DNA of 64,000 bases, taken from Mycoplasmopsis phocirhinis (GTDB lineage: Bacteria > Bacillota_I > Bacilli_A > Mycoplasmatales > Metamycoplasmataceae). The DNA lies in contig NZ_CP034841.1 in the NCBI RefSeq assembly GCF_004216495.1, forward strand, positions 620,001-684,000. Reading direction: 5' to 3'. Made by a program: the position numbers and the translations under genes. The stretch's first letter is position 1; each line of letters begins with the position of its first letter. The notes beneath the pieces were generated by a model. That model was given only the letters and a program-made list of their open reading frames with translations. It had not been told where the DNA came from and made no database searches. Below are positions 20,520 through 31,308 of the stretch, one piece after another.

Positions 20520-22691
20520 ATGATAGACGAAAAAAATATTTATAACTTTATTAAATTAAAACCTAAATCAAATTTTATAGATATAGCCAAAGGTTTGGCT
20601 ATTCCTTATGAAAAAAACAAATCATTAACTCAAAAATTACAAAAAATGGTTTCACATAATCAATTAATTTGTTTTAAAGATAAATTTTATATTGCAGTGG
20701 AATATTTGAATACTATTGAAGGGACATTAAAGTACGCCAAAGATGCTAAATTTGGCTTTATTGATATAGAAACTGAAATAGATAAAAAAATATCTTTTTT
20801 TGTTCCTTCCGCTAATTTTAACGGTGCTTTATCAGGAGATGAAGTTAAAGCAAAAGTGTTTAGACAACTTGATCAACAAGAACAAAAAAATTACGCAGTA
20901 ATAGTAGAAATTAAACAGCGAAATTCTTCAAAAATCAATGGTGTTATTGAATTGAAAAACAATATTTTGAATTTTAAACCACTTAAAAATGAATTTAAAA
21001 ATTTCAGTTTCAATATTAATAAGTTCAATGTTGATTCCAGAATTGATGATCTTGTTGTGGCAAAAATTATTGAATATAAAAAAAACTCTTTAACCATTGA
21101 TATCATTGAAAAAATTTCTAATATTTCTGATCCTCTTTGTTATGTCAAATCACTATTAACAGAGCTAGAATTACCTAAAAAATTTGAAAAAGATGTTTTA
21201 GATGAAGCAGATTTAATTCCAGATAAAATTAGTGAGAATGAAATCAAAAATAGAGTTGATTTTCGTGATGAATTAGTAATAACAATTGACGGCGATTCAA
21301 CCAAAGATTTTGATGATGCGATTTCAATAAAAAAAATTGATAATAAATATTATCAATTAGGCGTTCATATCGCTGATGTTAGTTATTATGTTCAAGAAAA
21401 TAGTCTAATAGATAAAGAAGCATTAAAACGTGGAACTTCAACTTATTTAGCAAATCAAGTAATTCCAATGTTGCCCGAAAAACTTTCTAATGGGATATGT
21501 TCTTTAAATCCAAACGAAGATAGATTTACAATGAGCATTTTAATTGATATAGATAATAAAGGTAATACTATTAAATCTAAAATTGTTCAAGGGATTATAA
21601 ATTCTAAATATAGATTAACATACAATCGTGTAAATGAATTTATTGATAATAAAACAAAATTTAATGATAATTTATTAAACAAAATGTTAAACACATTGTA
21701 TGAACTAGCTCAAAAAATTCGTAAAGTAAAAAATGATGAAGGTTATATTGATTTAGAAATAGAAGAACCCAAAATCATTTTGGATGAAAACAATAAAGTT
21801 GTTGATGTTGTTGTTAATAAGAGCGGCACTAGTGAAAAAATGATAGAAGATTTTATGGTGCGTGCTAACGAAGAAGTGGCTAAAACATTAGCAAAACATA
21901 AAATTCCACTATTATATCGTATTCATGAAACTCCAAGCGAAGAGAAGATTAATCAATTTAAACAAGTAATGAATTCCTTAAACATAAAAGTAGAAATAGA
22001 TAATCTAAATTTAACTCCTAAATCATTTCAAAATGTAATTGAAAAAATTAAAAAACAAAGATTTGATAGTTTCTTGCAAACGATGTTTTTGCGAACTATG
22101 TCTAAAGCTATTTATAGCAACCAAAACATAGGTCATTTTGGTCTAGCGAGTGAATTTTATTGTCATTTTACAAGTCCCATTCGTAGATATCCTGATTTAA
22201 TTGTGCACAGAATTATAAGAGATATTTTATTTCACAATGACCGTAGCAAAATTGAACATATGAATAAAATTTTACCTGCAATTGCTGAATTAAATAGTAG
22301 TGCTGAACAAAAAGCAATGCAAGTTGAGCGTGATACTAATGATTTATTGTATGCTGAATATTTTGCTAATAAAATTGGCCAAAGTTATAATGTCCAAATT
22401 GTAAGTGTTTTAAAATTTGGAATGTTTGTAGAATTTGAAAACAAGACTAACGCACTTGTTCATTTATCTACAATGAGCGATGATGAATATGAGTTAAATG
22501 TAGAAGGAACTGAATTAGTTGGCCTTAAAACGAAAAATAAATACCGTTTAGGCGATAAAACAAGTGTTGTAATACTTAATAGCGATGCTATTAATGGCAA
22601 AGTAGACGCGTGTTTAGTGAAAAATTATCAAGATTATTACAAAGCATTAAAAGGCAAGATTAATAGGTCTTATTTGAAAAATGCAAAATAG
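20520..22691 (+). CDS. rnr: Ribonuclease R
   Basis: 723 residues. A 3'-5' processive exoribonuclease, and the main one in mycoplasmas, which typically lack PNPase. N-terminal winged helix and cold-shock domains (about 1-210) precede the RNB catalytic domain with TIDGDSTKDFDDAISI (catalytic Asp cluster near residue 260), YQLGVHIADVSYYV, LPEKLSNGICSLNP, LLYRIHE and HFTSPIRRYPDL. A C-terminal S1 domain (about 625-700) ends the protein. It has no UGA codons interrupting the frame. It overlaps the downstream methyltransferase by 11 bp. Confidence 0.97.
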   Translation: MIDEKNIYNFIKLKPKSNFIDIAKGLAIPYEKNKSLTQKLQKMVSHNQLICFKDKFYIAVEYLNTIEGTLKYAKDAKFGFIDIETEIDKKISFFVPSANFNGALSGDEVKAKVFRQLDQQEQKNYAVIVEIKQRNSSKINGVIELKNNILNFKPLKNEFKNFSFNINKFNVDSRIDDLVVAKIIEYKKNSLTIDIIEKISNISDPLCYVKSLLTELELPKKFEKDVLDEADLIPDKISENEIKNRVDFRDELVITIDGDSTKDFDDAISIKKIDNKYYQLGVHIADVSYYVQENSLIDKEALKRGTSTYLANQVIPMLPEKLSNGICSLNPNEDRFTMSILIDIDNKGNTIKSKIVQGIINSKYRLTYNRVNEFIDNKTKFNDNLLNKMLNTLYELAQKIRKVKNDEGYIDLEIEEPKIILDENNKVVDVVVNKSGTSEKMIEDFMVRANEEVAKTLAKHKIPLLYRIHETPSEEKINQFKQVMNSLNIKVEIDNLNLTPKSFQNVIEKIKKQRFDSFLQTMFLRTMSKAIYSNQNIGHFGLASEFYCHFTSPIRRYPDLIVHRIIRDILFHNDRSKIEHMNKILPAIAELNSSAEQKAMQVERDTNDLLYAEYFANKIGQSYNVQIVSVLKFGMFVEFENKTNALVHLSTMSDDEYELNVEGTELVGLKTKNKYRLGDKTSVVILNSDAINGKVDACLVKNYQDYYKALKGKINRSYLKNAK

Positions 22692-23457
22692 AAAATTAGT
22701 TAAAAACTCACTCGGTTTTGACTCCAATCTTTATATTTATCAAGATAAAGAAATGTTCAACTATTCAGTTGATACTATTTTATTAGGCAATTTTGTTTTT
22801 TTAAACAAAAAAATCACTAATATGCTTGAAATTGGCACTAATAACGCAGCTTTATCTATTTTCATCAGTGAAAGAAATTCCAATTTACATATAGACGCGA
22901 TTGAAATTCAATCTAAAGCAGCACAGCTGGCTATTAAAAATATTGATTTAAACAACAAAAGCAACCAGATAAATGTAATTAACGATGATTTTAATTCTTT
23001 TTATAAACAACACACAAAAAACAATAAAAAAAAATACCAATCTATAGTTGTTAATCCACCTTTTTATCAAGTAGACACTGTTAAATTATCCAAAAATATG
23101 AATCAAGAAATGTTGATTGCAACACATGAAATTAAATTGAATTTAAAACAAATTATAGAAGGCAGCTCAAAAATAATTGAACAAAAAGGATATTTAACAT
23201 TAGTAATTCCCGTTGAAAGAATGGTAGATTGTTTTGAACATATGCGTAAGTTTAAATTTGAACCTAAACGAATTCAATTAATTATTCCACGTATTGATGA
23301 TAAACCTAAATTAGTTTTAATTGAAGCAAGATACCAGTCAGGATGAGGATTACATTTTTTACCAAATTTGTACCTTCACGACAACAATGACAAAAATAAC
23401 CATGAATATTTAGCAACCATTAAACAATTGTATAAACCAATAAAAGTAAGGGAGTAA
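22681..23457 (+). CDS. Class I SAM-dependent RNA/DNA adenine methyltransferase (TrmN6/YfiC-like)
   Basis: 258 residues. Motif I is degenerate but readable (NMLEIGTNNAALSIFIS, about residues 55-70). The catalytic VVNPPFYQ (N-P-P-F, about 122-128) identifies an amino-methyltransferase acting on adenine N6. The length and N-terminal VKNSLGFDSNLYIYQD...FNYSVDTILLGNF match the YfiC/TrmN6 family, which methylates A37 of tRNA-Val. One UGA-Trp lies near the C-terminus. It is translationally linked to rnr and metG. The exact RNA substrate is inferred. Confidence 0.82.
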
Positions 23458-23458
23458 A

Positions 23459-24997
23459 ATGAAAAAAACTTGTTATATAACCACGCCAATTTATTATGCT
23501 TCTGGTCCATTACACATTGGACATTTATATTCCACAATTATGGCTAGTACTATTGCAAATTATAAAAAAGTGATGGGCTATGATGTCAAATTTTTAACCG
23601 GTAGTGACGAACACGGACAAAAAATACAATCTAAAGCAAGCCAAAACAAACAAAATCCAAAAGAATTTGTAGATAATTTAGTACAAGCTTATATTGAAAC
23701 TTGAAAAAAGTGAGATATTAAAATTGATTATTTTTCACGCACAACCGCACCTCATCACGAAAAAGTAGTTAAAGACGTATTTAGTTGGTTTTTAAAAAAT
23801 AATTTTATTTACAAAGGTAAATATGAAGGTTTATATTCTGTTGAAGATGAAGAATTTTTAACAAAAGCTCAAGCCTTGCAAATAGAAGGTAAGTTTTATC
23901 ATCCACAATCAAAACATGAACTAATGCAAATGACGGAAGATAGTTATTTTTTCAAAATTTCAGCTATGCAACAATGATGAAGTGAGTATGTTGCCCAAAA
24001 TCCTAAATTTTTATTACCTGATAAAACTTTAGCTGAAATCCAAACTAATTTTGTTAATGAAGGATTAGCCGACCTTTCAGTTACGAGAACAAATGTTGAA
24101 TGAGCTATACCTATTAACGAGGATGCTAAACATACTTTATATGTATGACTAGATGCTTTGTTTAATTACGTAACAGCACTAAACTATGATGTACAAAATC
24201 CAGGAAGTGATTTTGAAAAATATTGAAGAAATGGAGATGAAATAATTCATATTTTAGGCAAGGAAATTTCAAGATTTCATTTTATTTATTGACCAATGTT
24301 TTTACAAGCGATAAATATTAACCAACCCACGCATATTATGAGTCACGGTTTATTAAGAGATAAAGACGGTCGCAAAATGTCAAAATCATTAGGGAATGCT
24401 ATAGAACCAGATTATTTATATCGACACTATCATCCCGAAATGATTAAATATTATTTTGCTAGCCAATTTATTTTTGGTGAAGATGGTAATTTTAGTGAGG
24501 AAAAATTAAAAGAAACAGTTAATGCAGATTTAATCAACAATTACGGAAATTTGGTTTCGCGTACACTTAAAATGATTGCTAATTCGTTTGAAAATGGTAC
24601 ATCATATTTAAGTTCAACAAACAAAATTCATCAACAAATTGAACACGAAATTCTTAATTTTAACAATGAATTTTGTTCCTTAATGGATGAATTTAAAATA
24701 GATAAAGCCTATAAAAAATTTACTGAATTATCGTCAAAATTAAATAAATACATTGATGAAACAACTCCTTGAAAATTAACTCAAAATATTGATGAGTTGA
24801 ATTTAATATTGAACCGTCTATTGAATGGTATTTATTCATTGTCGTGAGCATTGCAAATAACAATGCCCAACAAAGTTAATGAGGTGGCAAGTGCATTAAA
24901 AATTAACGAATTTAGTAAAAATAATTTGGATAATTTCAATAAATTTGACAACATTAAATTAGCAGATAAATTTATTTTCTTTGCTAGATTGAAATAA
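23459..24997 (+). CDS. metG: Methionyl-tRNA synthetase
   Basis: 512 residues, the short form without a C-terminal tRNA-binding domain. Class I signatures: TTPIYYASGPLHIGHLYST (HIGH at about 19-22), LTGSDEHGQKI, DALFNYVTAL and GRKMSKSLGN (KMSKS at about residue 308). At least ten UGA-Trp codons are present. It is the last gene of secG-rnr-trmN6-metG, followed by a strong terminator. Confidence 0.97.
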
Positions 24998-25022
24998 ATA
25001 GACACAAAATTTGTGTCTATTT
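24996..25022. terminator. Bidirectional terminator between metG and the converging membrane-protein gene
   Basis: AAATAGACACAAA pairs with TTTGTGTCTATTT, followed by TTATTTT. It includes the metG stop codon and the stop (25017-25019) of the opposite gene. Confidence 0.8.
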
Positions 25023-25376
25023 ATTTTCTTGATTTTGATTAAAATTTAACTCTTGTTTTTCGTTTATTCATTTTTTAATAACAAACATTGCAATAATTAC
25101 ATAAAAAATATTAAAAAGTAATAATTTAGTGTCATTTAATTCTATAAAGCGATATCTATAATATTTTATGGCGAAGGGAATTGATATTATGTGGCAAATA
25201 ATTGACAAAATCACACTAACAAAAATAGTTATCAATAATGAATAACCTAATTTAGGTTGTGGTTGTTTTAATGTGTTACCTAATAATGAAAGAGTTATAA
25301 ATATGATAAAAGATAAAATAAAAAGAATTACCGATATACTAAATAAGACATAAAAAACATATTTGTTAATTTTCAT
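25017..25376 (-). CDS. Hypothetical four-helix membrane protein
   Basis: 119 residues with three to four hydrophobic segments (about 7-32, 45-70 and 84-100), Lys-rich ends and a polar tail rich in Asn, Gln and Glu. I recognise no family. It lies 14 bp downstream of frr in the same direction, so is probably cotranscribed with pyrH-frr. The end used here extends through a UGA-Trp to a TAG inside the shared terminator. Confidence 0.7.
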
Positions 25377-25390
25377 TTAATTGTGGTTAA

Positions 25391-25942
25391 CTATAAATTA
25401 GTTAATTCTTTTTCTTTTTGAGCAGTTATTTTATTGATTAAATCTATTTTACTATCTACATTTCTTTGAATAAAGTCTTGGAAGCGTTTTTGTTCGTCTT
25501 CACTCAATTCTTCATCTGATTTGATTGCTTTCATAACTTCTTGACGAGCATTTCTAACACCTACTTTTGCCTGCTCGGTAAATTTAGATAAACTTTTGAC
25601 TAATTCTTTTCTTCTTTGTGTTGTGAGTGCCGGAAATGTTAATCTTATTTGGTGTCCTTCATTTACTGGTGTTACACCTAAATTAGCGTGTAAAATTGCT
25701 TTTTCAATTTCTTTTACCGAAGACATATCAAAAGGTTTAATCAATAATTGTGCTGCTTCAGGTACTGAAATTGTTGATAATTCCTCTAAAGCAGTTGGAG
25801 TTCCGTAATAATCAACTTTTATGCCCTTAATTAATTGTGGGTTAGCTCTACCGGTTGAAATTTTAGATAGTTCAAATTCATAATGATTAATTGCTTTTGT
25901 TGCTCCTTCTTCAAATGTAGTTTGATAAATTTCTAGTTCCAT
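25391..25942 (-). CDS. frr: Ribosome recycling factor
   Basis: 183 residues, the standard length. It splits post-termination ribosomes together with EF-G. Family blocks: LSKISTGRANPQLIKGIKVDYYGTPT near the N-terminus, then RLTFPALTTQRRKELVK and RNARQEVMKAIK in the third helix. It overlaps the pyrH stop by one base (TAATG), the usual pyrH-frr coupling. Confidence 0.97.
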   Translation of the reverse strand: MELEIYQTTFEEGATKAINHYEFELSKISTGRANPQLIKGIKVDYYGTPTALEELSTISVPEAAQLLIKPFDMSSVKEIEKAILHANLGVTPVNEGHQIRLTFPALTTQRRKELVKSLSKFTEQAKVGVRNARQEVMKAIKSDEELSEDEQKRFQDFIQRNVDSKIDLINKITAQKEKELTNL

Positions 25943-26658
25943 TATTTTGTTACCTCTGTTCTTTCTATTGTACCTTCAATTGCTCTTAAAATAGCATTTT
26001 GTTCTTGAATGTCAAAGACAATTAAACCAATATTATTATCTCTGGCCATTGATGTAGCGGTTAAATCCATTACTTGTAATTTGCGATCAAGAATTTCATC
26101 GTAGGTTATTGTGTCGAATTTTTTTGCGTGTGGATTTATTTTTGGATCTGATTCATAAATACCTTTTACACCATTTTTACCCATTAAAATTACATCAGCT
26201 CCAATTTCAGATGCGTATAATGTAGCGGCGGTATCTGTTGTGAAATATGGCCGCCCAGTTCCGCCACCAAAAATTACAACTTCGCCATTTTCTAAGTATT
26301 TGATCGTTTTTTCATTAATGTAATATTCAGCAACTCTTTGGTCAATATTCAGTGAAGATTGAACTCTTGTTTTTAAACCGACTTCTTCAAAGCCACTTTG
26401 TAATGCCAACGTGTTCATAATTGTGGCAATCATTCCAATGTAATCTGCACGATTACGTGGAATGCCGTTTTTTTCAGCACTTGAACCTCTTCAAAAATTT
26501 CCGCCTCCAATAACAACACTTACTTGGATACCTTTTTGAACAATTTGTTTGAGTTGTTTGGCTATATTTTCAACTAATTCATAATCAATTGCTAATGATT
26601 TAGATTTATTTGCTAAACCTTCACCAGAAAGCTTAACCAGGATTCTTTTATATTTCAT
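25942..26658 (-). CDS. pyrH: Uridylate kinase
   Basis: 238 residues. A hexameric UMP kinase of the amino-acid-kinase fold. VKLSGEGL, SVVIGGGNFWRG, FGGGTGRPYFTTDTAA and DLTATSMARDNNI are diagnostic. The start is preceded by TAGGAGTTTATAC. It heads the pyrH-frr-(membrane protein) unit and is divergent from cdsA. Confidence 0.96.
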
Positions 26659-26794
26659 GTATAAACTCCTACCAATTAATAATTTATATTATAAATGTTT
26701 AATTGACAAAATTATATTAAATCTTAATTTTAAAAAGCAAAAAGTTTATAATTTGCACAGTGTTTTTATTAATTTTGTAGATAAAAAACAATAG

Positions 26795-26800
26795 TATAAT
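26795..26800 (+). promoter_or_regulatory. Putative -10 box of cdsA
   Basis: TATAAT ends 20 bp before the cdsA ATG, in an AT-rich divergent region shared with pyrH. The leader would be very short. Confidence 0.5.
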
Positions 26801-26820
26801 TTAATTATAATTAGGTGTTT

Positions 26821-27756
26821 ATGAACAAAAAAACAATAAATGAAAGAGTTATTCCCGGCATTTTAACAGCGGTATTTTTTTTAGGAAGTTTAATTCCTTT
26901 ATCAATTTTTTCCTCACAGCATTACATAGCAAGAATTTTTTCATTTATTTTTGTAGGAATTGTTGCTTCAATTTTAACCTATGAATTTTTTAAATCGCAG
27001 AGATTAAAATGATATTGAATATTGACACTTGTTTTAATTAGTTTAACTCTTGTGTTTATTCCAGTTGAAGAAATAACTTTAAAATGGTTAAATTTTAAAA
27101 CATCTAGTGATGAATTTGATCTTAAACTTCTTGTTGAATATACACGAATTATTGCTCTTGATCCTTTTGTTATTATTGTGTGTTTAATTCTTGCAATTAT
27201 GTTATTGGTTATAGAATTATTTACTCGCAATTATTCACATTTCAGTCAACGAATTGCACGCTTATTAATTGCCTTTGCTACCTTGTACTTTTTAACGATT
27301 TTCTTTAAAATATTTCATTTATATGTTGTTTTATCTAATACATGAGTGTATTGGTTTAGTATCACTTTAATTGCGGTTTTAGTAGATGTATTTTCTTTCA
27401 TTTTTGGTATTTCATTGGGTCGTAAATTTATCACACAACCATTTTCACCAATTATTTCACCAAACAAATCTTGAGAAGGTTTTATCGGTGGTGTATTTGC
27501 AGGCATAATTTCGGCTTTTATTCTTGTGTATTCGCTTGATTTATTTGATAATAATTATTTAAAAATAATTTTTTCGTTATTAGCCCCTTTATTTGCGGTT
27601 CTTGGTGATTTGTATTTTTCTTATATTAAACGTTTAAATGGCCTTAAAGATTATTCGAAAATTTTAAGAGGCCATGGAGGTCTTTTAGATAGAATTGATA
27701 GTATTTGTTTTATTACAGTTTTGAGTTATGTTTTAATTTTATTCAGTAATATTTAG
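26821..27756 (+). CDS. cdsA: Phosphatidate cytidylyltransferase
   Basis: 311 residues with about eight membrane helices. It makes CDP-diacylglycerol for phospholipid synthesis. The C-terminal signature is present: SPNKSWEGFIGG, then YFSYIKRLNGLKDYSKILRGHGGLLDRIDS, matching the CdsA pattern K-R..G-KD....-PGHGG-.-DR-D. The Pro before GHGG is Arg here and the usual Asp-Phe pair is partly altered, but the metal-binding D-R-x-D-S is intact. A TATAAT at 26795-26800 precedes the gene closely. Confidence 0.92.
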
Positions 27757-27763
27757 CATAATA

Positions 27764-27788
27764 AAATTCTCTTTTATCAAGAGAATTT
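27764..27788. terminator. Terminator between converging cdsA and fba
   Basis: A 10-bp perfect stem (AAATTCTCTT/AAGAGAATTT) with a 5-nt loop sits directly between the two stop codons. Confidence 0.75.
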
Positions 27789-28653
27789 AAGCTTTATTGT
27801 GTGAACCAAAATTTATAATAATTTCTTTTATTTTATGTTGAATGGCATTAAAACCATCTAGTAATAATTTACGAACATCAAAGTTTTTACCAATTAAATC
27901 TTTATCTTGTTTAATAAATTCACGAAGTGCTTGGTGAAAAACAATTTGAAGTTCTGTATTAACGTTAATTTTTGCCACGCCTAAAGAAATAGCTTGTTTA
28001 ATTTGTTCAAAAGGTATTCCAGAGCCTCCGTGCAAAACTAACGGTATATTACATTGGTTTTTTAAATCTTGTAATAAAGCAAAATCTAACCCTTTTCAAT
28101 TTGAAGGATATTTGCCGTGAATATTACCTATTCCAGCAGCAAACATATCAATGTCTAATTGTGTGAATTGTTTAGCTTGTTCAAGATTTGTTAATTCACC
28201 AGTACTGATAACTCCATCTTCTTCGCCACCAATTGTGCCAACTTCTGCTTCCACACTAACATTAAATTTTTTTGCGTATTCAACAATTTGTTGAGTGTCA
28301 AGCATATTTTTAACAAATTCTTGAGCCGAACCATCAAACATAACGGAACTAAAACCAGCATCAATTGCTTCTAAACAAGCCTGTTTAGAACCGTGATCTA
28401 AATGTAAAACAATAGGTACACTTATGTTTAAATCTATTAACATACCCTTTACCATTCCAACAACACTATGATATCCTCCAATATATTTGATAGCAGATTC
28501 ACTTACACCTAGAATCAGTGGTGATTGCATTTCTTGAGCTGCCAAAAGTGCTCTTTTTGTTCATTCGGCATTGTTTATATTTATATGTGGGATTGCGTAT
28601 TGATTTTGATAGGCTTTCAACACTATTTCTTTTGAATTTACTAGTTTTGACAT
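27787..28653 (-). CDS. fba: Class II fructose-bisphosphate aldolase
   Basis: 288 residues. It cleaves fructose-1,6-bisphosphate in glycolysis. Zn ligands and signatures are visible: VLHLDHGS (the first His pair), GFSSVMFDGS, EAEVGTIGGEEDG, GIGNIHG (His ligand), VLHGGSGI (His ligand) and KINVNTEL. A glycolytic enzyme in line with fermentative mycoplasma metabolism. It starts one codon after rpoE ends. Confidence 0.96.
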
Positions 28654-28654
28654 A

Positions 28655-28918
28655 TTAAATTGCAAAACCTGGTCTTATTGACCATTGTCCTTTTGAATTT
28701 CTAATAAAGTTAGAATCTACAGTTAATAAGCGATATAATTCACCCAGCTTATTTACCCGAATAACATTATAATCTTCTCCTTTTTGCAAGGCTAATTCTT
28801 CCCATTTTGTTCTCAATTCAGCTTCTACCTTATCGAATAAAAAATTATACTCGACAAAATTTCCGTCTTTGCACTCATTGAATGCGATTTCTGACACTAC
28901 ATCTAACATTGTTTTCAT
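28655..28918 (-). CDS. rpoE: RNA polymerase delta subunit, HARE-domain-only form
   Basis: 87 residues. The sequence (MKTMLDVVSEIAF, then FVEYNFLFDKVEAEL, EDYNVIRVNKLGELYRLLTVDSNFI and GQWSIRP) matches the N-terminal HARE-HTH domain of the delta factor, which aids promoter recycling. The long acidic C-terminal tail found in Bacillus (about 170 residues total) is absent. I used the ATG at 28918, which has GGAGG 5 bp upstream, not the in-frame ATG at 28930 that overlaps this ribosome binding site. It precedes fba by 1 bp. Confidence 0.85.
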   Translation of the reverse strand: MKTMLDVVSEIAFNECKDGNFVEYNFLFDKVEAELRTKWEELALQKGEDYNVIRVNKLGELYRLLTVDSNFIRNSKGQWSIRPGFAI

Positions 28919-29021
28919 AAAAACCTCCAATGGTTCAATTTATAATTTTAATTATAATACATATTAATTTCTTTTTATTGTTCTGTTATGCATATTCTTT
29001 TTAAAAAAAATTTAATTATTG

Positions 29022-29046
29022 AAAATTGCAGTTGTACTGCAATTTT
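29022..29046 (-). terminator. Terminator after the Cys-rich protein gene
   Basis: AAAATTGCAGT pairs with ACTGCAATTTT around a 3-nt loop, 9 bp past the stop of the 29056-30087 gene. A T-run (TTTTTTTT) follows further along the minus strand. Confidence 0.65.
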
Positions 29047-29055
29047 TAATATTAA

Positions 29056-30087
29056 TTATAAGAATCAAGGAATTGAAAATAGTCCAACTATATGAAGACT
29101 TAAAAGAATAATTATAATAACCGATATTAGGATAATTATCCCCAAAATTCAATAAATTAGTTTAGACCATTCAGTTCTTTCTACTAAATGTCTGTAAACT
29201 TTGCGTTGTGGTAGAGTTGATAATTGTTCTTCAGTAGTTTGTAATTGTTGTGTTTGTTCTTGTTCAACTACAGGTACAGGCTTTTTGAACCCTGTTAAAA
29301 CTTGCGAAAACTCTCTTGATTGTTTATCGTTTTCTTTATCGCGTAATACGTATTTAGCTAAAACATTTTCGTTTTCGTTGTTTCAATTAATTGAAGTGAC
29401 AACCAAATCATATTTGAATCTGTTTTTAACATCAAATAATTGTACTTCTTTAACTAATTTTTCTTCTGGGTTTTCTACATACAATTCAAAACCACTAGCA
29501 ATTTCATCTAATTCACTAGTTTTGGTTAATACCGAATTTTCACATTCACATGTTGGACTGCATTCGCAACTATCATTGCAATCGCAAACTTCTTCACATT
29601 GACACTGATCATCATATTCACAACCACAATTTTGTTCGTTTTGACACATTTCTATTTCTTTTGTATCTTCAAAAACAATTTCTTCAGTGTCATTTAAATC
29701 AATAATTTGAGTTGGTTCTTGATCAATTGATACTTCTTTTTTATTTTTTTTGGGTGCTACATCTACTAATTTTTCTTTATTAATAAATTCAATTACATCT
29801 TCATCTTTTACTTGCGATTGATCAATTACTTCTAAAATTTGAGCTGTTCTCTGTGGAGTTGCCGACCCTCTAAAAGCACCGTTTTGGTGGAATCATACTC
29901 TTGAATTTCCTTCTAGTTCAAACGCCACTCTGTTAAATTCATCAACACCTTCTTTAAAGGTTTTGAAATTTTGTAGTCTTGCGATTTTTGCTCTTTTAAG
30001 ATTAAAAGAAATTATTCTTACACCATCTACAATGTCGTATTTTTCAGATAAATAAAATCTATTTAATTTTGGTTTTTGGCTTGTCAT
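29056..30087 (-). CDS. Hypothetical tail-anchored protein with Cys-rich acidic segment
   Basis: 343 residues, no family recognised. An N-terminal domain (about 1-90) has the pattern RVWFHQNGAFRGSA. An acidic linker follows, then a segment at about 147-185 with 13 Cys in short C-x-C, C-x3-C and C-x4-C spacings (e.g. CECSPTCEC), mixed with Asp and Glu. Next comes a beta-rich domain (FELYVENPEE, FKYDLVVTSINW), a Gln/Thr-rich linker, and a C-terminal membrane helix (about 318-338) that is the last element, so it is tail-anchored with the bulk probably cytosolic. The N-terminal domain resembles the neighbour at 30198-30638. Metal or redox binding is possible but unproven. Confidence 0.75.
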
Positions 30088-30197
30088 TTTGTCCTTTCTA
30101 TTATTTTACAAAAAAATGCAAATAACTGTTTAAAACACACTTTGAGTGTATTAATGTATAAATGATTAAATATAAACATTAATGAATTATTTAATCA

Positions 30198-30638
30198 TTA
30201 ATTGTGTGGTAAATCAAAGTAAATTTTTGTGGTTAAAGCAAGAATAATTATGAATAAAATTATCGCAACTACAAACATTCATAAAGTATTTTTTCATCGC
30301 GGATCAACAAACACTAATTCATGGTCTTTGTTCAATAAATTATTTTCAACAATATATGAAAGTGATTTTCCTGTTTCAATATCTTCATTTTTTAATTTTG
30401 TTAAAACATTTTTGAATTCATTCAACGATAAACTTCCGATGAATTTTCTGTTTTTTACAACTCAAATTCTAGCCTCTTCTTCGTTTCCGATTGATAATTT
30501 TTCAACTGTTAAAACTAAATCATCTAGGTTTGAAAAACCAGTTTTTTCTCCGGTTTGGGCAACTTCAAGGTTAAATTTTTCCGAATCTTTACTTTTGTCT
30601 TCAGACACAAAAAATTTAAATATTTTTAGAGAGCTCAT
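30198..30638 (-). CDS. Hypothetical tail-anchored protein, paralogue-like neighbour
   Basis: 146 residues. A soluble N-terminal domain (about 1-100) with ARIWVVKNRKFIGSLS echoes RVWFHQNGAFRGSA of the next gene. A membrane helix at about 118-138 is followed by a short tail (KIYFDLPHN). GAAAGGAAA precedes the start. It lacks the Cys-rich insert and the long linkers of its neighbour. Both genes run in the same direction with a 110-bp gap. No function assigned. Confidence 0.7.
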
Positions 30639-30766
30639 TACATTTCCTTTCTCATATTAACATTTTAATGATTGTATTATACCAAATATTGTTATTAATT
30701 TTAATTCAAATATTAATATTGAATTATAACGAAAAATATGTCAATTTTAAAAAAATGATTTTTATT

Positions 30767-30793
30767 TTGATTTTAAATCTAAACAATTATAAT
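30767..30793 (+). promoter_or_regulatory. Likely promoter of tRNA-His
   Basis: TATAAT at 30788-30793 follows TTGATT (30767-30772) by 15 bp, with the tRNA starting 14 bp after the -10 box. Confidence 0.5.
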
Positions 30794-30807
30794 ACTAGTG
30801 CTTAAAT

Positions 30808-30884
30808 GGCGAATGTGGTGAAGTGGTTAACACAGCGGGTTGTGGTCCCGTCATTCGCGGGTTCGAATCCCGTCATTCGCCCCA
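30808..30884 (+). tRNA. tRNA-His(GTG)
   Basis: 77 nt, with the extra 5' G (G-1) opposite C73 that is unique to tRNA-His. The acceptor stem GCGAATG/CATTCGC is fully paired. The anticodon stem GCGGG/CCCGT encloses loop TTGTGGT, giving GTG. The CCA is encoded and a T-run follows at once. Confidence 0.95.
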
Positions 30885-30939
30885 TTTTTTTATTTTTTTT
30901 ATCATTGAATACTCAATTTCAATAACATATAATATTTAC

Positions 30940-31308
30940 ATGAAGATTTTTGAATACGAAATTAAAAAATCAAAATTTTATAGTATTTGCTTAAAAATTC
31001 AATCAAAACAAGAAGTTAAATCACTAAATATTGAGTTATGAAAAACACATAAAAAAGCAACTCATATTTGTTACGGTTATTCATTTTTAAATGACGGTGT
31101 GATAAATGCTGGCTTTGAAGATGACGGTGAGCCAAAAGGAACAGCTGGCAAACCAATACGAGACTTATTAATTAAAACTAATACTCATAATTTGGTAATT
31201 TTTGTAATAAGATATTTTGGAGGTATTAAATTAGGTTCAGGTGGTTTAGCTAAAGCTTACATTAAATCTGCTTCAATTGCACTGAACGAATTTAAAAAGG
31301 TAATTTAA
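30940..31308 (+). CDS. YigZ/IMPACT family protein, single-domain form
   Basis: 122 residues. It contains the UPF0029 N-terminal domain signature: HICYGYSFLNDGVINAG, then EDDGEPKGTAGKPI and VIRYFGGIKLGSGGLAKAY. The family normally has about 200 residues with a second ferredoxin-like domain, absent here. Function is unclear (proposed RNA/ribosome-linked). It abuts coaE with no gap. Confidence 0.85.

Noticed and set aside
29201-29602. Plus-strand Cys/Ser-rich open frame of 133 codons
   Set aside because: It is the antisense shadow of the Cys-rich tail-anchored gene. The composition mirrors the complementary codons and there is no start signal.
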